In this document: positions 4,483-6,266 of the stretch, one piece after another
Layout of the letters: every line of letters begins with the position of its first letter
How positions within the stretch are numbered: the stretch's first letter is position 1
Source: an uncultured Oscillospiraceae bacterium
Lineage (GTDB): Bacteria; Bacillota; Clostridia; Oscillospirales; Acutalibacteraceae
Direction of reading: 5' to 3'
DNA: 6,266 nucleotides
NCBI GenBank assembly: GCA_905200265.1
Contig: CAJKJS010000091.1
Location: forward strand, 1-6,266
Program-made: the position numbers and the translations under genes
Notes under the pieces: generated by a model
What the model saw: the letters and a program-made list of their open reading frames with translations, nothing else
Databases searched by the model: none
What the model was told of the DNA's origin: nothing

Positions 4483-6183
4483 ATGACTGAATACGAGAAG
4501 TGGCTGGCCTATCAGCTGGAAGATCCTTCGCTGACCGAAGAACTCAAAAGCATACAGGACAAACCCGATGAAATCAATGACCGCTTTTATCAAGACCTGG
4601 CGTTTGGTACGGCTGGGCTGCGGGGCGTGCTGGGAGCTGGCACCAACCGGATGAATATCTATACGGTACGGAAAGCAACGCAGGGCCTTTCCAATTATCT
4701 CAATAAACATAAAGCAGAGGGTCATGTACCCACTGTAGCCATTGGGTATGATAGCCGTATTAACAGCACACTGTTTTCGGAAGAATCGGCGGCCGTACTG
4801 GCAGCCAATGGGATCAAAGCCTATTTGTATCCCCAGCTCATGCCCACGCCGGCCCTGTCGTTTGCTGTGCGGTATCTGCACTGCGACGCCGGTATTTGCG
4901 TAACGGCCAGCCATAACCCGGCCAAATATAACGGATATAAATGCTATGGCAGCGACGGCTGCCAGATTACGGCGGAAATGGCCAGCGACGTACAGAATGA
5001 AATCAACAGCCTGGATATTTTTGCCGATGTAAAGACCATGTCTTTCGAAGACGGGAAAAAGAGTGGCCTGATCGAAATGATCGGCGATGATGTAGTGAAC
5101 GCGTACCTGGATGCCGTCGAAAACGTAAGCGTGCGCAAGCCCACCGGTCCGCTGAAAGTGGTCTATACGCCCCTCAACGGCGCGGGCAAAATGTGCGTAA
5201 CCCGCATTTTGGACCGTATTGGGGTCAGCGATGTGACTATCGTACCGGAACAGAGTGAACCCGATGGCAACTTCCCCACGTGTCCGTTCCCGAACCCTGA
5301 AATCCGCGAAGCGCTGCAAAAAGGACTGGAACTGTGCGAAAAGGTACAGCCTGACCTGCTGCTGGCCACTGACCCGGACAGCGACCGGGTGGGTATTGCG
5401 GTGAATCAGCATGGCCGTTACCAGCTGATGACGGGCAACGAAGTGGGCGTACTGCTGCTGAACTTCATTGCCGCCGCGAAACAGGAAAAAGGCGAAATGC
5501 CGAAAGATCCGGTGGCCGTGACGACCATTGTTTCTACCGACATGGTAGATCCGGTGGCACAGCATTATGGGATTGAAATGCGCCGTGTTCTTACCGGCTT
5601 TAAGTACATTGGGGACCAGATTGCCTCCCTGGAAGCTGCTGGCCATCCGGAACGGTATCTGCTGGGCTTTGAAGAGAGCTATGGGTATCTGTCCGGTGGG
5701 TATGTCCGGGATAAGGATGCCGTAGACGGCAGCATGCTGATTTGTGAAATGGCCCAGTATTACAAGGAAAAAGGCATGACCCTGGTGGACGCCATGAACG
5801 AACTGTACGAAACGTATGGCTACTATGTCAACGGCGTTGTCAACCAGGCGTTTGAAGGGGAAGCTGGCATGAAGCAGATGACGGCTATCATGGACCGTCT
5901 GCGCAAGAATCCGCCGTCCGCTATTGCTGGCTTTGCGGTAGTTGGCCACAGCGATTACCAGGAATCCGTACGAGTCGAAAAGGGTGAAACGACGAAGATT
6001 GATTTGCCCAAATCGAATGTGCTGGAATACCGGCTGGAAAACGGCTGCAAACTGATTGTGCGCCCGTCCGGTACCGAACCGAAGATCAAGATCTATCTGT
6101 CCGGAAAGGGAAGCACTCAGGCCGAAAGCGAAGCGCTGGTTGACAAGATGAAAGCAGAAGTACCTGCTCTGCTGGGTATCTAA
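4483..6183 (+). CDS. pgcA: Alpha-phosphoglucomutase / phospho-sugar mutase
   Basis: The enzyme interconverts glucose-1-phosphate and glucose-6-phosphate through a phosphoserine intermediate in the cytosol, linking glycolysis to glycogen and cell-envelope sugar nucleotides. The 566-residue length and wording closely follow Bacillus PgcA (about 580). All four domains are present: FGTAGLRG (41-48) and the catalytic TASHNP (141-146, phosphorylated Ser143) in domain 1, the Mg-binding DPDSDRVG (297-304) in domain 2, TGFKYIGDQI (371-380) and the sugar-contacting GFEESYGY (395-402) in domain 3, and the phosphate-binding RPSGTEPKIKIY (527-538) in domain 4. No in-frame start precedes the ATG at 4483. 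Its AAGGA (4465-4469) is 13 nt away, a long spacing. The gene ends in tandem TAA-TAG stops. It uses no TTA, CTA or TCA codon, consistent with strong codon bias and high expression. Phosphomannomutase activity is an alternative within the family, but PgcA-type glucomutase is more likely. Confidence 0.95.
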   Translation: MTEYEKWLAYQLEDPSLTEELKSIQDKPDEINDRFYQDLAFGTAGLRGVLGAGTNRMNIYTVRKATQGLSNYLNKHKAEGHVPTVAIGYDSRINSTLFSEESAAVLAANGIKAYLYPQLMPTPALSFAVRYLHCDAGICVTASHNPAKYNGYKCYGSDGCQITAEMASDVQNEINSLDIFADVKTMSFEDGKKSGLIEMIGDDVVNAYLDAVENVSVRKPTGPLKVVYTPLNGAGKMCVTRILDRIGVSDVTIVPEQSEPDGNFPTCPFPNPEIREALQKGLELCEKVQPDLLLATDPDSDRVGIAVNQHGRYQLMTGNEVGVLLLNFIAAAKQEKGEMPKDPVAVTTIVSTDMVDPVAQHYGIEMRRVLTGFKYIGDQIASLEAAGHPERYLLGFEESYGYLSGGYVRDKDAVDGSMLICEMAQYYKEKGMTLVDAMNELYETYGYYVNGVVNQAFEGEAGMKQMTAIMDRLRKNPPSAIAGFAVVGHSDYQESVRVEKGETTKIDLPKSNVLEYRLENGCKLIVRPSGTEPKIKIYLSGKGSTQAESEALVDKMKAEVPALLGI

Positions 6184-6266
6184 TAGCATAAAAAGAAGGC
6201 GACCCCTTGGAGTGAACCGAACCAGAAAAACTGGACAATAGACAAAACGGCCCCCTGTGTAGGATA
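6184..6266. other. Short 3' edge with no supported gene
   Basis: The 83 bp after the mutase contain a small inverted repeat, CCAG (6222-6225) and CTGG (6231-6234), around five A, and a tandem GAACC GAACC, but no reading frame with a ribosome binding site and no hairpin with a T-tract. It could be the start of another intergenic element cut by the edge. Confidence 0.4.

Noticed and set aside
4480..6189. 569-codon minus-strand open frame opposite the phospho-sugar mutase
   Set aside because: It is in exact codon register with a clearly conserved plus-strand enzyme, its product is a Phe/His/Arg-rich sequence without recognisable motifs, and its openness follows from the mutase lacking TTA, CTA and TCA codons.

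Overview
The window looks like chromosomal DNA from an anaerobic Gram-positive bacterium of the class Clostridia, most likely an Oscillospirales (Ruminococcaceae-type) gut organism. The support is a moderately high GC content with strong AGGAG-type ribosome binding sites, a Bacillus PgcA-like phospho-sugar mutase, a ProB without its PUA domain, and a trio of small helical proteins whose general look I recall from uncharacterised genes of such genomes. The taxonomic call is inference; no rRNA or other marker is present.

Layout. Positions 1-578 hold the 3' part of proB (glutamate 5-kinase), whose 5' end lies outside the window. proA (612-1853) follows after 33 nt, and together they encode the first two enzymes of proline synthesis from glutamate. 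Twelve to fifteen nt after proA comes a gene for an unrecognised single-pass membrane protein (about 1869-2828), with an acidic cytoplasmic region, an Arg-rich stop and an outer domain. These three genes read as one plus-strand operon.

The next block is on the minus strand: three tightly packed small genes, transcribed 3782->3528, 3535->3149 and 3118->2834, probably one operon. They encode 84, 128 and 94 residue proteins, helical and in part very leucine-rich, of unknown function. The block converges on the membrane-protein gene with only 5 bp between the stop codons. Two linker-coding stretches in it contain strong perfect inverted repeats. The block diverges from a plus-strand gene at 3858-4322 for a YfcE/MJ0936-type metallophosphoesterase, and the 75-bp space between start codons holds overlapping promoter candidates.

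After a structured 160-bp intergenic stretch (two hairpins, a good TTGACA promoter with an extended -10, then a terminator-like hairpin) comes a complete alpha-phosphoglucomutase/phospho-sugar mutase gene (4483-6183), which interconverts glucose-1-phosphate and glucose-6-phosphate. The last 80 bp contain no gene that I can support.

The metabolic genes (proline synthesis, phosphoglucomutase, phosphoesterase) are housekeeping. The part least explained by known biology is the small minus-strand trio, together with the membrane protein that converges on it. I see no CRISPR array, tRNA, rRNA or intact mobile element.
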